Position numbers and translations under genes: made by a program
Source of the DNA: Albidovulum denitrificans
GTDB taxonomy: Bacteria; Pseudomonadota; Alphaproteobacteria; Rhodobacterales; Rhodobacteraceae
Assembly: GCF_002973535.1 (NCBI RefSeq)
Contig: NZ_PVEP01000009.1
Coordinates: forward strand, 89,221-153,220
Reading direction: 5' to 3'
DNA length: 64,000 nt
In this document: one piece after another, positions 53,963 to 61,989 of the stretch
Position numbering within the stretch: the stretch's first letter is position 1
Layout: each line of letters begins with the position of its first letter
Notes under the pieces: model-generated
The model's database searches: none
What the model was told of the DNA's origin: nothing
Seen by the model: only the letters and a program-made list of their open reading frames with translations

Positions 53963-55524
53963 GCGACGCCCCTTTTCTGTGAGCTCGTGGGCCTGGTCCG
54001 CCGGAGCAGGCCATATCCGGTCCAGCTTGCGACCAGCATTGCCAGCGGCATCCAGTCCCCGAAACGGGCATAGAGGGTTGCGCGAAGCGGCCTCGGCAGA
54101 CGTGCGTCGATGATTCCCTGTTCGCCGAGCTCGAGAAAAGCCGTGACGCGCCCGAACGGGTCGACCACCGCCGAGATTCCGGTGTTAGCCGCGCGAACCA
54201 GCGGCAAGCCTTCTTCGACCGCACGCATCCGCGCCGAGGCGAAGTGCTGCCATGGTCCGATCGAAGTGCCGAACCAGGCGTCGTTGGTCGCGTTGAAGAT
54301 CCAGTCGGGCCGTATCGCGTCATCGACCACATGCCCGGGGAAGATGATCTCATAGCAGATCGCAACGCCGGGAAACGGGAAAGGGCCGAAAGCAAGAGTC
54401 GCGGGTCCGGGGCCGGGCGAGAAGTCGCCAAGTGACTGAACGATCCGCGGGAACGGCAGAAGCCCGCGCCAGGGCACATATTCGCCGAAGGGGACGAGGT
54501 GATGCTTCGCATAGCGAGCCAGGACGCCGCCGTCCGATCCGATGGCAAGGACCGCGTTGTGATAGACTGCGTCTGTACCGGCGAGTTCCCGCTCCGGGCT
54601 GCCGGTCAAGAGCACGGCGCGATCCGGCAGAAGCCAGCCGATCACCGCTCTTGCCCCCGGATCTTCGGCAAGAAACCCTGGCCAAGCAGTTTCTGGCCAC
54701 AAGAGCAGGTCGAACGCACCGGGCCGGGCCGAGAGGAACAGGAGCCGCGCGATGTTGGCGTTGCGCGCAGCCGGGTCCCACTTCGCGCTCTGTGGGATGT
54801 TCGGCTGGACGATGCGAACCTCCCGTCCTTGGCCGGTGTCCGCCGACAGAAGCGCAACGCGAAGGTATCCGAACATGGCCAAGGCCAACATCGTTGCTGC
54901 AGCCACCCCAAGATATGCCCGACGGCTTTCCCGCGCCGGGCCGCCCATCGCATGTCCGATGCTGGCCGCTGCCAGGACGAGGACGAACCCCAGTCCGTAG
55001 CTGCCCAAGACCGAGGCCGCTTGGGCAAGAATGGTCCAGTCGGCCAGTGCATAGGCGGCAAGATTCCAGGGAAAACCTGTGAGCACATGACCACGTAGCC
55101 ATTCAGCGATTGTCCAGGCGGTGGCAAGCGACAGGGCAGGCGGCAGGCCCGCTCGCGCCAGCTGCGCCGCCAAGGCGCAGGACAGCGCGGGGAAAACCGA
55201 GAGAACCGCAGCAAGACCTAGGACGGCGGGCAGCGCCAGTCCGCCGAAGCGGTCGGCCTCGACCTGAAAGCTCTCGGTGATCCAGAACAGCCCCGGCACA
55301 AACTGGCCAAGACCGAACGCAAAACCAATGAGCATGGAAGATGTGCCAGTTGCCGCGCGCAGCAGCAGTGAAAGAGCCGCGAAGGACAGTAACGCGAAGG
55401 GCAGGAGCGAGAAGGGGGGCAGCGCCAAGACAAAGACGGCACCAGAGATCAATCCAATTGGTAGCCAGATCGCTACGCGCGGTCCTTCCGATCCGACGAA
55501 CAAGGGTCCATCAAGGTCGATCAA
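53959..55524 (-). CDS. lnt: Apolipoprotein N-acyltransferase (Lnt)
   Basis: A 521-residue inner-membrane enzyme that adds the third acyl chain to lipoproteins. About six helices (residues 18-215) precede a nitrilase domain with the catalytic Glu in LLWPETAWPG, Lys in YAKHHLVPFGEYVP and Cys in GVAICYEIIFP. Length is normal. In most genomes lnt lies by ybeX/corC; here it is beside copper genes and is probably an extra copy. Its start faces the L,D-transpeptidase at 55826 across a 300-base divergent gap. Confidence 0.92.
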   Translation of the reverse strand: MIDLDGPLFVGSEGPRVAIWLPIGLISGAVFVLALPPFSLLPFALLSFAALSLLLRAATGTSSMLIGFAFGLGQFVPGLFWITESFQVEADRFGGLALPAVLGLAAVLSVFPALSCALAAQLARAGLPPALSLATAWTIAEWLRGHVLTGFPWNLAAYALADWTILAQAASVLGSYGLGFVLVLAAASIGHAMGGPARESRRAYLGVAAATMLALAMFGYLRVALLSADTGQGREVRIVQPNIPQSAKWDPAARNANIARLLFLSARPGAFDLLLWPETAWPGFLAEDPGARAVIGWLLPDRAVLLTGSPERELAGTDAVYHNAVLAIGSDGGVLARYAKHHLVPFGEYVPWRGLLPFPRIVQSLGDFSPGPGPATLAFGPFPFPGVAICYEIIFPGHVVDDAIRPDWIFNATNDAWFGTSIGPWQHFASARMRAVEEGLPLVRAANTGISAVVDPFGRVTAFLELGEQGIIDARLPRPLRATLYARFGDWMPLAMLVASWTGYGLLRRTRPTSSQKRGVA

Positions 55525-55825
55525 CAGCCGTGCCCCCCGAACGTGAGCGAAGACGATAAGTGCTCAAGTGGGTAGAGGTGCAATGGCTGTTTCTTGCGTT
55601 CACGCTCTTGTCAGATCTGCCCCCATCGTGGCGCATTCCTTGCGACCAGCGAGCTCCTTTGCAAAGGGACCAGCATTCTGACATACGTCTGTCGCCATCT
55701 ATTCTCCTTGTACCGACTCCTTCACGCAGACTTGAATGGACATGGGAGGCCATTCTCACGTCCAATTCCGTGTTTGTCGTGCGCGGCAAACCTCGCTGCC
55801 CTCAATTGAGCTGAAAGCAGACAAC
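55525..55825. other. Divergent promoter region between lnt and the third L,D-transpeptidase
   Basis: No gene seen. It must hold two promoters. A perfect 12-bp palindrome CCTTTGCAAAGG lies at 55656-55667 and may be an operator. No MerR-type 19-bp-spacer promoter was found. Confidence 0.45.
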
Positions 55826-56491
55826 ATGTCGACCCGACGGCATTTCCTGAAGATGACTTCCGCTCTCTTCTCCGCGCCACTTGTGACCCCGGCTTTCGCG
55901 GCCTCTGATCTTCAGGGCCAGTGGGCAGCCTGGGATGCGCAGGTGACACCCCCGGGCTATGTTGCGGCTACGACCAATCCATGGGGCCTGCATCCGCGGC
56001 TGCTTCCGGTCCGCGTCGAGGCTCGCGCCGGGCTGACGCCAGGCGACATCCATGTCGATGCGATCGCGCGCTATCTCTACCACATCCAGCCTGACGGCAC
56101 TGCGATGCGCTATGGCGTCGCCATCGGGCGGTCCGGGCTCTACGAGCCGGGCATCTATACGATTGGCCGCAAGGCCAAGTGGCCAAGGTGGACTCCCACA
56201 CCACAGATGATCGAGCGCGAACCCGAGACCTACGCGCAGTATGCCGACGGCATGGATCCCGGTCCTGGCAATGCGCTCGGGTCGCGGGCGCTCTACTTGT
56301 TCCTCGGTAGCCGTGACACCTATCTGCGCATCCACGGCACGCCATTTCCGCGGTCCATCGGCAGCCGGGCCAGTTCCGGCTGTGTGCGCATGGTTATGCC
56401 GCACATCATCGATCTCTACGACCAGGTTCAGACCGGAGTGACGGCACATCTGTATCCGGCCGAAGAAGGCAACGTGGAGCTGACGGCCTGA
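55826..56491 (+). CDS. L,D-transpeptidase (third of three)
   Basis: A 221-residue YkuD-type enzyme with a twin-arginine signal (TRRHFLKMTSALFSAP). The active site is LRIHGTPFPRSIGSRASSGC followed by VRMV: the catalytic His and Cys with the usual Arg after the Cys. The first about 90 residues after the signal (GLHPRLLPVRVEARAGLTPG) form a longer N-terminal domain than in the other two. An in-frame ATG at 55736 would spoil the signal peptide, so 55826 is used. It is followed after two bases by a small lipoprotein gene. Confidence 0.9.
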   Translation: MSTRRHFLKMTSALFSAPLVTPAFAASDLQGQWAAWDAQVTPPGYVAATTNPWGLHPRLLPVRVEARAGLTPGDIHVDAIARYLYHIQPDGTAMRYGVAIGRSGLYEPGIYTIGRKAKWPRWTPTPQMIEREPETYAQYADGMDPGPGNALGSRALYLFLGSRDTYLRIHGTPFPRSIGSRASSGCVRMVMPHIIDLYDQVQTGVTAHLYPAEEGNVELTA

Positions 56492-56493
56492 AC

Positions 56494-56856
56494 ATGATTG
56501 CGGGTAAGAGCAAGGAATTCAGTTCGCGAACTCCGAAGGCAGGGCGTTTCCCCCGCACGGTCGGTGCTGGGCGATCCGCGGTGCTGGCGATCGCCTTGAT
56601 GATGCTCTCAGCCTGTGTGGCACCGGTCGGAGGGATCGGCGACGAGCCGTCGCGCTTCCTGCAGGAGCTGCCCGAGGGCGTGATGGCCATCGCCGCACCC
56701 TACCAGAACCTGCGCGCAGTGGTCTTGCAGCCCGAGGACGGCTGCTACTGGTACGAGCACGTCGGCCCGGTTGAGACGACCATGCTGCCGCTCCGTACGG
56801 CGGAAGGTCGTCCGATCTGCACCGCTACGGAAAACCGTCCTGCCACAACCGGCTGA
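56494..56856 (+). CDS. Small lipoprotein next to the L,D-transpeptidase
   Basis: A 120-residue protein with a lipobox (MMLSAC, about Cys41) after an unusually long polar N-terminus, so translation might begin later than 56494. The mature part contains VVLQPEDGCYWYEHVGPVET, with one Cys in a tyrosine/tryptophan-rich loop. No family recognised. Being two bases behind an L,D-transpeptidase gene, it could be a partner or substrate; L,D-transpeptidases attach some lipoproteins to the wall. That is speculation. Confidence 0.5.
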   Translation: MIAGKSKEFSSRTPKAGRFPRTVGAGRSAVLAIALMMLSACVAPVGGIGDEPSRFLQELPEGVMAIAAPYQNLRAVVLQPEDGCYWYEHVGPVETTMLPLRTAEGRPICTATENRPATTG

Positions 56857-56895
56857 GCGCGCGAAAAATGGTCAGTTGCCCCAGTTCGCCGATGG

Positions 56896-58077
56896 TCAAA
56901 CCTTGATCAGTGCCGCCGTCACATACATAAATGCAATCCCGCCGAGGAAGCCGCCGAGGACAGCAGGAGAGTACAGGATCGCCTGCCGGTCGCTGTTCTG
57001 GCGTTGAAGATAGGCCGTGACCTCGACCATGACCTGCAGGATCGCCCCGGCGCCGACCGCAAGCGCGAAAGCCGACCATTGCGGGGCGTAGGCAAGGCTA
57101 CCGGCCCAGATCCCAAGCACGGCGGGTCCCCCGGCAAGCAGCGTCAGCGCGGCAAAGCTCCAGAGCGGAGGGCGGATGCGCAGCATGGGTGCTGCGATGC
57201 CGATGCCTTCGGTCACGTTGTGCAGCGCAAAGCCGAGAACGAGGAAGGTGCCGAGGCCCGCCGCACCAGCAGCGAAGGCGCCACCGATGGCCAGCCCTTC
57301 GCCGAAATTGTGCAGCCCGATGCCGAGCGCGATGTAGAACGCCAGCGCCAGCCCCTCGGGCCGTCCGCGCCAGCGCCCGATGGCCATGAGGAGAAGGAAA
57401 CTCGCGAGAGCCGACAGCCAGACCATGGCCGATCCTTGGAACAGCGCGGCTGCCTCAGCCGCGAGTTCGGTGGCCTCGCCCATCATGTCGAGGAGCAGGA
57501 AGGCCAGCATGCCGACGGTCAGCGCCAGCACGAAGTTCATGCCGGAAGTGCCGAAGCCGCGCATCGCCGGGTAGAACATCAGCCCGAGGGCGACAGGCAG
57601 CAAACCGACCAGCGCGCCGACCAGCGCCTGTAACTGAAGCTGCCCCCCGGATGCCTGCGGCGTGGGCACGGCAACAGCGATTTCGTGCCCGAACACAGTG
57701 CCGGTGTTGGTCACGAGGGCCACTTGATGCGCCTCGCCCAGCACCCACGGGTAGGGGATCTGCACCCAGACGGCACTGCCGCGCGCAATCGGTCCCGACG
57801 GGTCCTGCGTGAAGGTCCAGTAGGCGTCATCGACGGCAACCTGCGCGATCTGCATCGCCTCCGACCCGCCCGCACGCACAAGAACCTGGATGCCGGTGCT
57901 GTCGAGGATCGTCCGCTCGACGGTGAGCGACTCGACCGGTGGGGCACCGTTGTTGAAGCCGCGCAACGGATCGAGCGAGGCGATCAAGACGAAAGACACC
58001 AGAATGGCCGCCAGAGGCAGGAACACCAGCAGAAGCCGGATCAGCGGGGAACGGGTCGGTTGGCTCTGGTCGCTCAT
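56896..58077 (-). CDS. ZIP-family metal transporter with an N-terminal periplasmic domain
   Basis: A 393-residue protein. One helix (residues about 12-35) leads to an extracytoplasmic beta-rich domain (about 40-150) not usual in ZIPs. The C-terminal half has about seven or eight helices with the ZIP metal motifs IGLHNFGEGLAIGGAF and FALHNVTEGIGIAAP in helices 4 and 5. ZIPs move Zn, Mn or Fe towards the cytoplasm. The upstream gene is a multicopper oxidase, and the MntR-type box before it suggests manganese. It overlaps that oxidase gene by four bases. Confidence 0.8.
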   Translation of the reverse strand: MSDQSQPTRSPLIRLLLVFLPLAAILVSFVLIASLDPLRGFNNGAPPVESLTVERTILDSTGIQVLVRAGGSEAMQIAQVAVDDAYWTFTQDPSGPIARGSAVWVQIPYPWVLGEAHQVALVTNTGTVFGHEIAVAVPTPQASGGQLQLQALVGALVGLLPVALGLMFYPAMRGFGTSGMNFVLALTVGMLAFLLLDMMGEATELAAEAAALFQGSAMVWLSALASFLLLMAIGRWRGRPEGLALAFYIALGIGLHNFGEGLAIGGAFAAGAAGLGTFLVLGFALHNVTEGIGIAAPMLRIRPPLWSFAALTLLAGGPAVLGIWAGSLAYAPQWSAFALAVGAGAILQVMVEVTAYLQRQNSDRQAILYSPAVLGGFLGGIAFMYVTAALIKV

Positions 58078-59219
58078 GCCCCCGGCCCCCGCACGTCGAA
58101 CATGCCGACCCAGCCCAGCTCGGTGAACTCGGATTGATGGGCGTGGAACATGTACATGCCGTCCTCATGGTCGGCGAAGCTGAACTCGAGGATGCCGCGC
58201 TGCGCCTGGCACTGCATGATCAGATCGACCGTGCGCAGGGTCGGCGTCAGCTGCGTGCCAGTGTCGTAGTAGTCGAAGAAATTCGCGTGCAGGTGGAACG
58301 AGTTGATCGGGTCGAACTCGGTCACGTTGACGAGGTAGATGCGCACGGGCCGGGTCTTGTCGATCGGGATCGGCACGTTCATGTAGGCCTGCCCCACGGT
58401 GTTGACCGCATAGACTTCGTTCCCACCGTCGAAATTGGTGTCGAAGGCGTTCATCACCATCGCCAGCTCCTGCCAAAGGGCATTTTCGGGGCTGCCCAGA
58501 ACGCGTGACGCAGCAACGGCAGCAAGCGCGGGGTCGGTCTGCCGGGAAGGGTCGGGGTCGATCACGAACAACCCGTACATGCCCTTGTGCATGTGCCGCT
58601 TCAGCGGCAGGGCGTGGCAGTGGTAGAGGTGACAGCCGAAGGGTTTGGCATCGAACTCATAGACGAACTCTTCGCCGGGGCCGATCAGTCCTGCACCGGG
58701 AACACCGTCCATCCGCGCAGAGTGAATGCCGTGGAAGTGCATCGAATGCGGGTGCGAGCCGAAGTTGCGGAAGATGATGCGCAGCTTCTCGCCTTCCTTC
58801 GCCCGAAGGGCAGGGCCGGGGACGCGGTTGTTGTAGGTCCAGGCGGGAAAGAAGATGCCGGGGGCGATCTCGATTTCCTTGTCGTAAGCCTCGACCTCGA
58901 AGGTGCGCAGGGTGCGGCCGTCGGGCAGAAGCTCGGTCGTGCCGGTGTCCCAGTCCGTCAGCATGGCCGTGGGGTCGAAGCCGTTGCGGGCATGATCGAC
59001 AGAACCCAGGGTGGTCATGTTGCCATGCGCCATGCCGGGCATCGGGGCGGCATAGGGATCGGCCGACATCGCCGACATGTCGTGTCCGGCTATCGGGTCG
59101 GGCGCGGTCTGGGAACGCGCGGTTCCCGCGACAATTGCAGCGCCGCCTGCGGCCACGAGTCCGCCGACCAGCAAAGCGCGGCGCGACGGGTCAACCGAAG
59201 TGTCTTGGTCGGCAGGCAT
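58074..59219 (-). CDS. Two-domain multicopper oxidase
   Basis: A 381-residue exported oxidase. The signal has a twin-arginine motif (PSRRALLVGG). The first domain carries HSMHFHGIHSARMDG and CHLYHCHALPLKRHMHKGMYG, which hold copper ligands including a type 1-like Cys-His site. The second domain carries FHLHANFFDYY and MYMFHAHQSEF, with no Cys at the type 1 position. This is the arrangement of two-domain multicopper oxidases, which work as trimers. Met/His segments near residues 45-65 echo the copper proteins. Start at 59219 is used for the signal. With the ZIP gene downstream and an MntR-type operator upstream it could oxidise Mn(II) or another metal; substrate unknown. Confidence 0.85.
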   Translation of the reverse strand: MPADQDTSVDPSRRALLVGGLVAAGGAAIVAGTARSQTAPDPIAGHDMSAMSADPYAAPMPGMAHGNMTTLGSVDHARNGFDPTAMLTDWDTGTTELLPDGRTLRTFEVEAYDKEIEIAPGIFFPAWTYNNRVPGPALRAKEGEKLRIIFRNFGSHPHSMHFHGIHSARMDGVPGAGLIGPGEEFVYEFDAKPFGCHLYHCHALPLKRHMHKGMYGLFVIDPDPSRQTDPALAAVAASRVLGSPENALWQELAMVMNAFDTNFDGGNEVYAVNTVGQAYMNVPIPIDKTRPVRIYLVNVTEFDPINSFHLHANFFDYYDTGTQLTPTLRTVDLIMQCQAQRGILEFSFADHEDGMYMFHAHQSEFTELGWVGMFDVRGPGA

Positions 59220-59262
59220 GGAATGAGGCTTTCCCGGCGCGCACAAAAGGCGTGGCGCGAAA

Positions 59263-59280
59263 TGTTAGCCAAGGCTAACA
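59263..59280. promoter_or_regulatory. MntR-type operator, perfect palindrome
   Basis: TGTTAGCCAAGGCTAACA: two 8-bp perfect arms with AA between. It lies between the divergent multicopper oxidase and MntR-like genes. Shape and position suit a DtxR/MntR regulator controlling both directions. Confidence 0.82.
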
Positions 59281-59333
59281 ATCTGCCCGGCGCGTTTGCT
59301 TGTCAACGGGGTTCGTGCAAGACTGCGCCGACA

Positions 59334-59789
59334 ATGAACGATGATCCACATCACACACTGTCGGCCACCAGTGATGACCGCTCTCCCGACCTGCGCGCGG
59401 AGGCTTTTCAGGGCGTGCGCGCCGCGCGTAGCCGCGAGTTGGCAGAGGATTACGTCGAGCTGATCGCCGAACTGATCCACGCGCAGGGCGAGGCGCGCCC
59501 CGTGGACATCGCCACCCGGATGGGCGTGACGGCACCGACCGTCGCCAAGACGCTTGACCGGCTCGCCCGCGACGGCCTGATCACCCGGGCCAAGTATCGG
59601 TCGATCTTCCTCACGGAAGAGGGTAGGGCGCTGGCAAAGGAGTGCCGCCACCGGCACGACATCGTTCTGCGGTTCCTGCTTAGCCTCGGGCTCGACCCCG
59701 AGACGGCCGAGCGGGACGCCGAAGGGATCGAGCATCATGTAAGCGAGCGGACGCTCGAGCTTTTCGCGGCCTTTGTCGCCCGAAGCTGA
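59334..59789 (+). CDS. mntR: MntR-like DtxR-family metal regulator
   Basis: A 151-residue DtxR-family repressor. The winged helix reads DYVELIAELIHAQGEARPVD, then IATRMGVTAPTVAKTLDRLARDG; the metal and dimer domain follows, with ECRHRHDIVLRFLLSLG and EGIEHHVSERTLELF supplying His/Glu ligands. This matches manganese-responsive MntR of alphaproteobacteria. It begins at an ATG about 50 bases from the palindrome at 59263-59280, which it probably binds when loaded with Mn, repressing the oxidase-ZIP operon. Confidence 0.88.
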   Translation: MNDDPHHTLSATSDDRSPDLRAEAFQGVRAARSRELAEDYVELIAELIHAQGEARPVDIATRMGVTAPTVAKTLDRLARDGLITRAKYRSIFLTEEGRALAKECRHRHDIVLRFLLSLGLDPETAERDAEGIEHHVSERTLELFAAFVARS

Positions 59790-59799
59790 CCGGTGCGGG

Positions 59800-60459
59800 T
59801 CAGGTGCCCTCTATGGCAAGGCGGACATCCTCGAAGAACTTTTCACCCGAGACGATCTCAAGCTTCTTGCCTTGCAGGTAGAAGGTGGGCGTCTGGTTCA
59901 CACCAAGCGCTTCCACATCCGCCATGTCCTGATTGATCGTGGCCGTGATCCCGGGGAACATCTTGTCGGTTTCCGCTTTGGCCAGATCCAGCCCGACGGC
60001 GCCCGCGGCTTGCCACGCGATTTTCATGTCCGGACCGTCGTGCAGCGCCCATTCCGGCTGTTTCTCAAAGATTGCGTCGAGCACCTGCTCGAACTTGCCT
60101 TGCATCCGCGCCACCTCGAGGATGCGCGCGGCTTCATCCGACCCTTTGTGGAACAGAGTGTAGCGCAGGACCACCCTGATCTGGGTCGGAAATTGGCGGC
60201 GTATTTCTGCGATGATCGGATGGAACGCCCGGCAGGCCTCGCAAGAGGGATCGAAGAACTCGACCAGCGTGACGGGGGCATCGACCGGGCCAAGGATGGG
60301 CGAATGGGCGCGCACCAGAAGCGAGTCGTCCACTGCGGGGGCGGTCGCAGCGTCGGCTTGCGCCTCGGCCTCGCGGCGGCGGGTCAGGAATACGGCACCA
60401 CCGCCGAAGGCGGCAAGTCCAAGGGCGGAAGCCCCGATCAACACAGTGCGGCGGTTCAT
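59800..60459 (-). CDS. DsbA-family thiol:disulfide oxidase
   Basis: A 219-residue exported oxidoreductase with TLVEFFDPSCEACRAFHPII: the redox site is CEAC (Cys73, Cys76) in place of CPHC. The cis-Pro is in GVNQTPTFYLQGKK. A twin-arginine-like NRRTVLIGAS opens the signal. It overlaps the dsbB gene upstream by four bases, so DsbB would reoxidise it. The CEAC dipeptide should change its redox potential. Confidence 0.9.
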   Translation of the reverse strand: MNRRTVLIGASALGLAAFGGGAVFLTRRREAEAQADAATAPAVDDSLLVRAHSPILGPVDAPVTLVEFFDPSCEACRAFHPIIAEIRRQFPTQIRVVLRYTLFHKGSDEAARILEVARMQGKFEQVLDAIFEKQPEWALHDGPDMKIAWQAAGAVGLDLAKAETDKMFPGITATINQDMADVEALGVNQTPTFYLQGKKLEIVSGEKFFEDVRLAIEGT

Positions 60460-60893
60460 GTGCGGTTTCCTTTCGGCAGGATGAGACAGGCAAGGATCGC
60501 GGCAAAGGCGGCCAGCGAAAGGTAAGGGATGGGTACGCCCAGGATCATCTGCGCCTCGCCGGTGCAGGACGGGCCGTTCTGGGTGCAAGGCACGATGGGC
60601 GCAGGAAGAATGCCAGCGTAAAGCCCGGAGTGCCAGGCGGCCAGCGCCAGACCCGCCAGCACCAGCGGCAGGGCATAAAGCCATGCGCTGCCATCCCCGC
60701 GCCACAGCGACAGGCCAAGGATCGGCACCAGCGGGAACATCGCGATGCGCAGATACCAGCACAGGGTGCAGGGCATCTGTCCCAGCACCTCGCCGATGAA
60801 CAACGCGCCAAACGTGGCCCCCAAGGCGATCAGGAAAGCGAGCGTAAGCACCAGATCGTCGCGAGACAGCGCCTGTTCATCAGTTCTGGTCAA
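60456..60893 (-). CDS. dsbB: Disulfide bond formation protein B (DsbB)
   Basis: A 145-residue membrane protein with four helices. The first Cys pair is in GQMPCTLCWYLRIAM and the second in VPCTQNGPSCTGEAQ, the quinone-coupled relay of DsbB. There is no ATG; I place the start at a TTG at 60893, where GGAGC lies seven bases upstream. This start overlaps the lspA end. DsbB passes electrons from DsbA to the quinone pool. Confidence 0.88.
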   Translation of the reverse strand: MTRTDEQALSRDDLVLTLAFLIALGATFGALFIGEVLGQMPCTLCWYLRIAMFPLVPILGLSLWRGDGSAWLYALPLVLAGLALAAWHSGLYAGILPAPIVPCTQNGPSCTGEAQMILGVPIPYLSLAAFAAILACLILPKGNRT

Positions 60894-61365
60894 GAGCAGG
60901 CTCCTTGCTGCGGCGTGACGGAAGCGAGGCCACAAGAATGAACAGCGCCCCAAGCGTGATGGCGATATCGGCACCGTTGAAGGTGGGCCAGTGCCAATCC
61001 TGCCAGTAGAGATCGAGGAAGTCGGTGACGGCCCCCTGCCGCAGCCGGTCGATGATGTTGCCAAGGGCCCCGCCAACGATCAGCGCCAGGCCTGCCTTCT
61101 CGAACGGGTGGCGTGCCCGGAACGCCATGACGGCAAACATCAGCGTCAGTGCGCCGGTCAGCGCCGCCATCAGCAGGGGCTTGCCTGCCATGACGCCGCC
61201 CATCATGCCAAAGCTGGCGCCTTCGTTGAACCCGAGGGCAAGATTGAAGCCCGGAAAGACCGGAACCGCCATCCCCCGGGAAAGCAGCGACAGCGCCGCG
61301 ACCTTGGTCAACTGGTCCACCAGTAATGTGGCGGCGATAAGGAAAATCAGCTTTGTTCGGGTCAT
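60880..61365 (-). CDS. lspA: Prolipoprotein signal peptidase (LspA)
   Basis: A 161-residue four-helix aspartyl protease that cuts lipoprotein signals. The catalytic Asp residues are in GALGNIIDRLRQGAVTDFLD and PTFNGADIAITLG, the two family motifs. Length is normal. Next to a P-type metal ATPase, lspA is a common partner in zinc, cadmium and lead resistance operons (as in cadA-lspA or pbr clusters), so this is probably a resistance-linked copy. Confidence 0.93.
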   Translation of the reverse strand: MTRTKLIFLIAATLLVDQLTKVAALSLLSRGMAVPVFPGFNLALGFNEGASFGMMGGVMAGKPLLMAALTGALTLMFAVMAFRARHPFEKAGLALIVGGALGNIIDRLRQGAVTDFLDLYWQDWHWPTFNGADIAITLGALFILVASLPSRRSKEPALDQN

Positions 61366-61985
61366 GGTTCAGCCTTGCGGTTGATGCCGATCCAGCGCGG
61401 GACCGATGCGGCGTATCGGTCATAGTCCGACCCGATTGCCGCGCGCAAGGCGGCCTCTTCCGAACGGATCTGCGTGCTGGCGGACCACAGGAACAGGATC
61501 GGCGCAAGGACCGTCGGTGCAGAGGGGACTGCCAGCGCGACCCCTGCCAGCAACGCCGCCTGTCCGACGAAGGTCGGGTTGCGGCTGAAGCGGTAGAGCC
61601 CGCCAGAGACGAGATCGCCGGTCTCGCCGCCGACCACGCCAACACGCCAGGACGACCCCATCGACATCTGCGCCGCGAAAGCCACCATCGCGCCAAGGCC
61701 TGCGACAAGGACCCCGATCAGGCCAAGGATGACGGCGTGCCCCTCGGTCCAGAGCGGATCGGTCTTGTGAAGCAGGGGTATCGCAAGCCAGACCAGCGGC
61801 CCGAAGAAAGCGATCGCAAAAGCCGCACGGAATCCCATGGCGGCCAGCCGGTCGCGCCCCTTTGCCCGCGAAAACAGCCAGACAGACCGGCCCGCAGACT
61901 GCGCTGCCACCGCGCTCCCCCAGAAGAACATCGCAAGATAGCCGAACAGAAGGGCCAGCGCGGCGCAGCCAAAACCCGAGATCAT
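61362..61985 (-). CDS. ICMT/PEMT-like membrane methyltransferase
   Basis: A 207-residue integral membrane protein with five or so helices and the C-terminal pattern of isoprenylcysteine carboxyl methyltransferase-like enzymes: VSGGLYRFSRNPTFVGQAAL followed by IRSEEAALRAAIGSDYDRYA. The RNP and EE residues bind S-adenosylmethionine and substrate. The actual substrate in bacteria is usually unknown. It starts four bases after the ATPase stop and overlaps lspA, so it belongs to the metal resistance operon. Confidence 0.83.
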   Translation of the reverse strand: MISGFGCAALALLFGYLAMFFWGSAVAAQSAGRSVWLFSRAKGRDRLAAMGFRAAFAIAFFGPLVWLAIPLLHKTDPLWTEGHAVILGLIGVLVAGLGAMVAFAAQMSMGSSWRVGVVGGETGDLVSGGLYRFSRNPTFVGQAALLAGVALAVPSAPTVLAPILFLWSASTQIRSEEAALRAAIGSDYDRYAASVPRWIGINRKAEP

Positions 61986-61989
61986 CGAG

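Noticed and set aside
55736..55825. Upstream ATG for the third L,D-transpeptidase
   Set aside because: The added residues destroy the twin-arginine signal, which starts cleanly at 55826.
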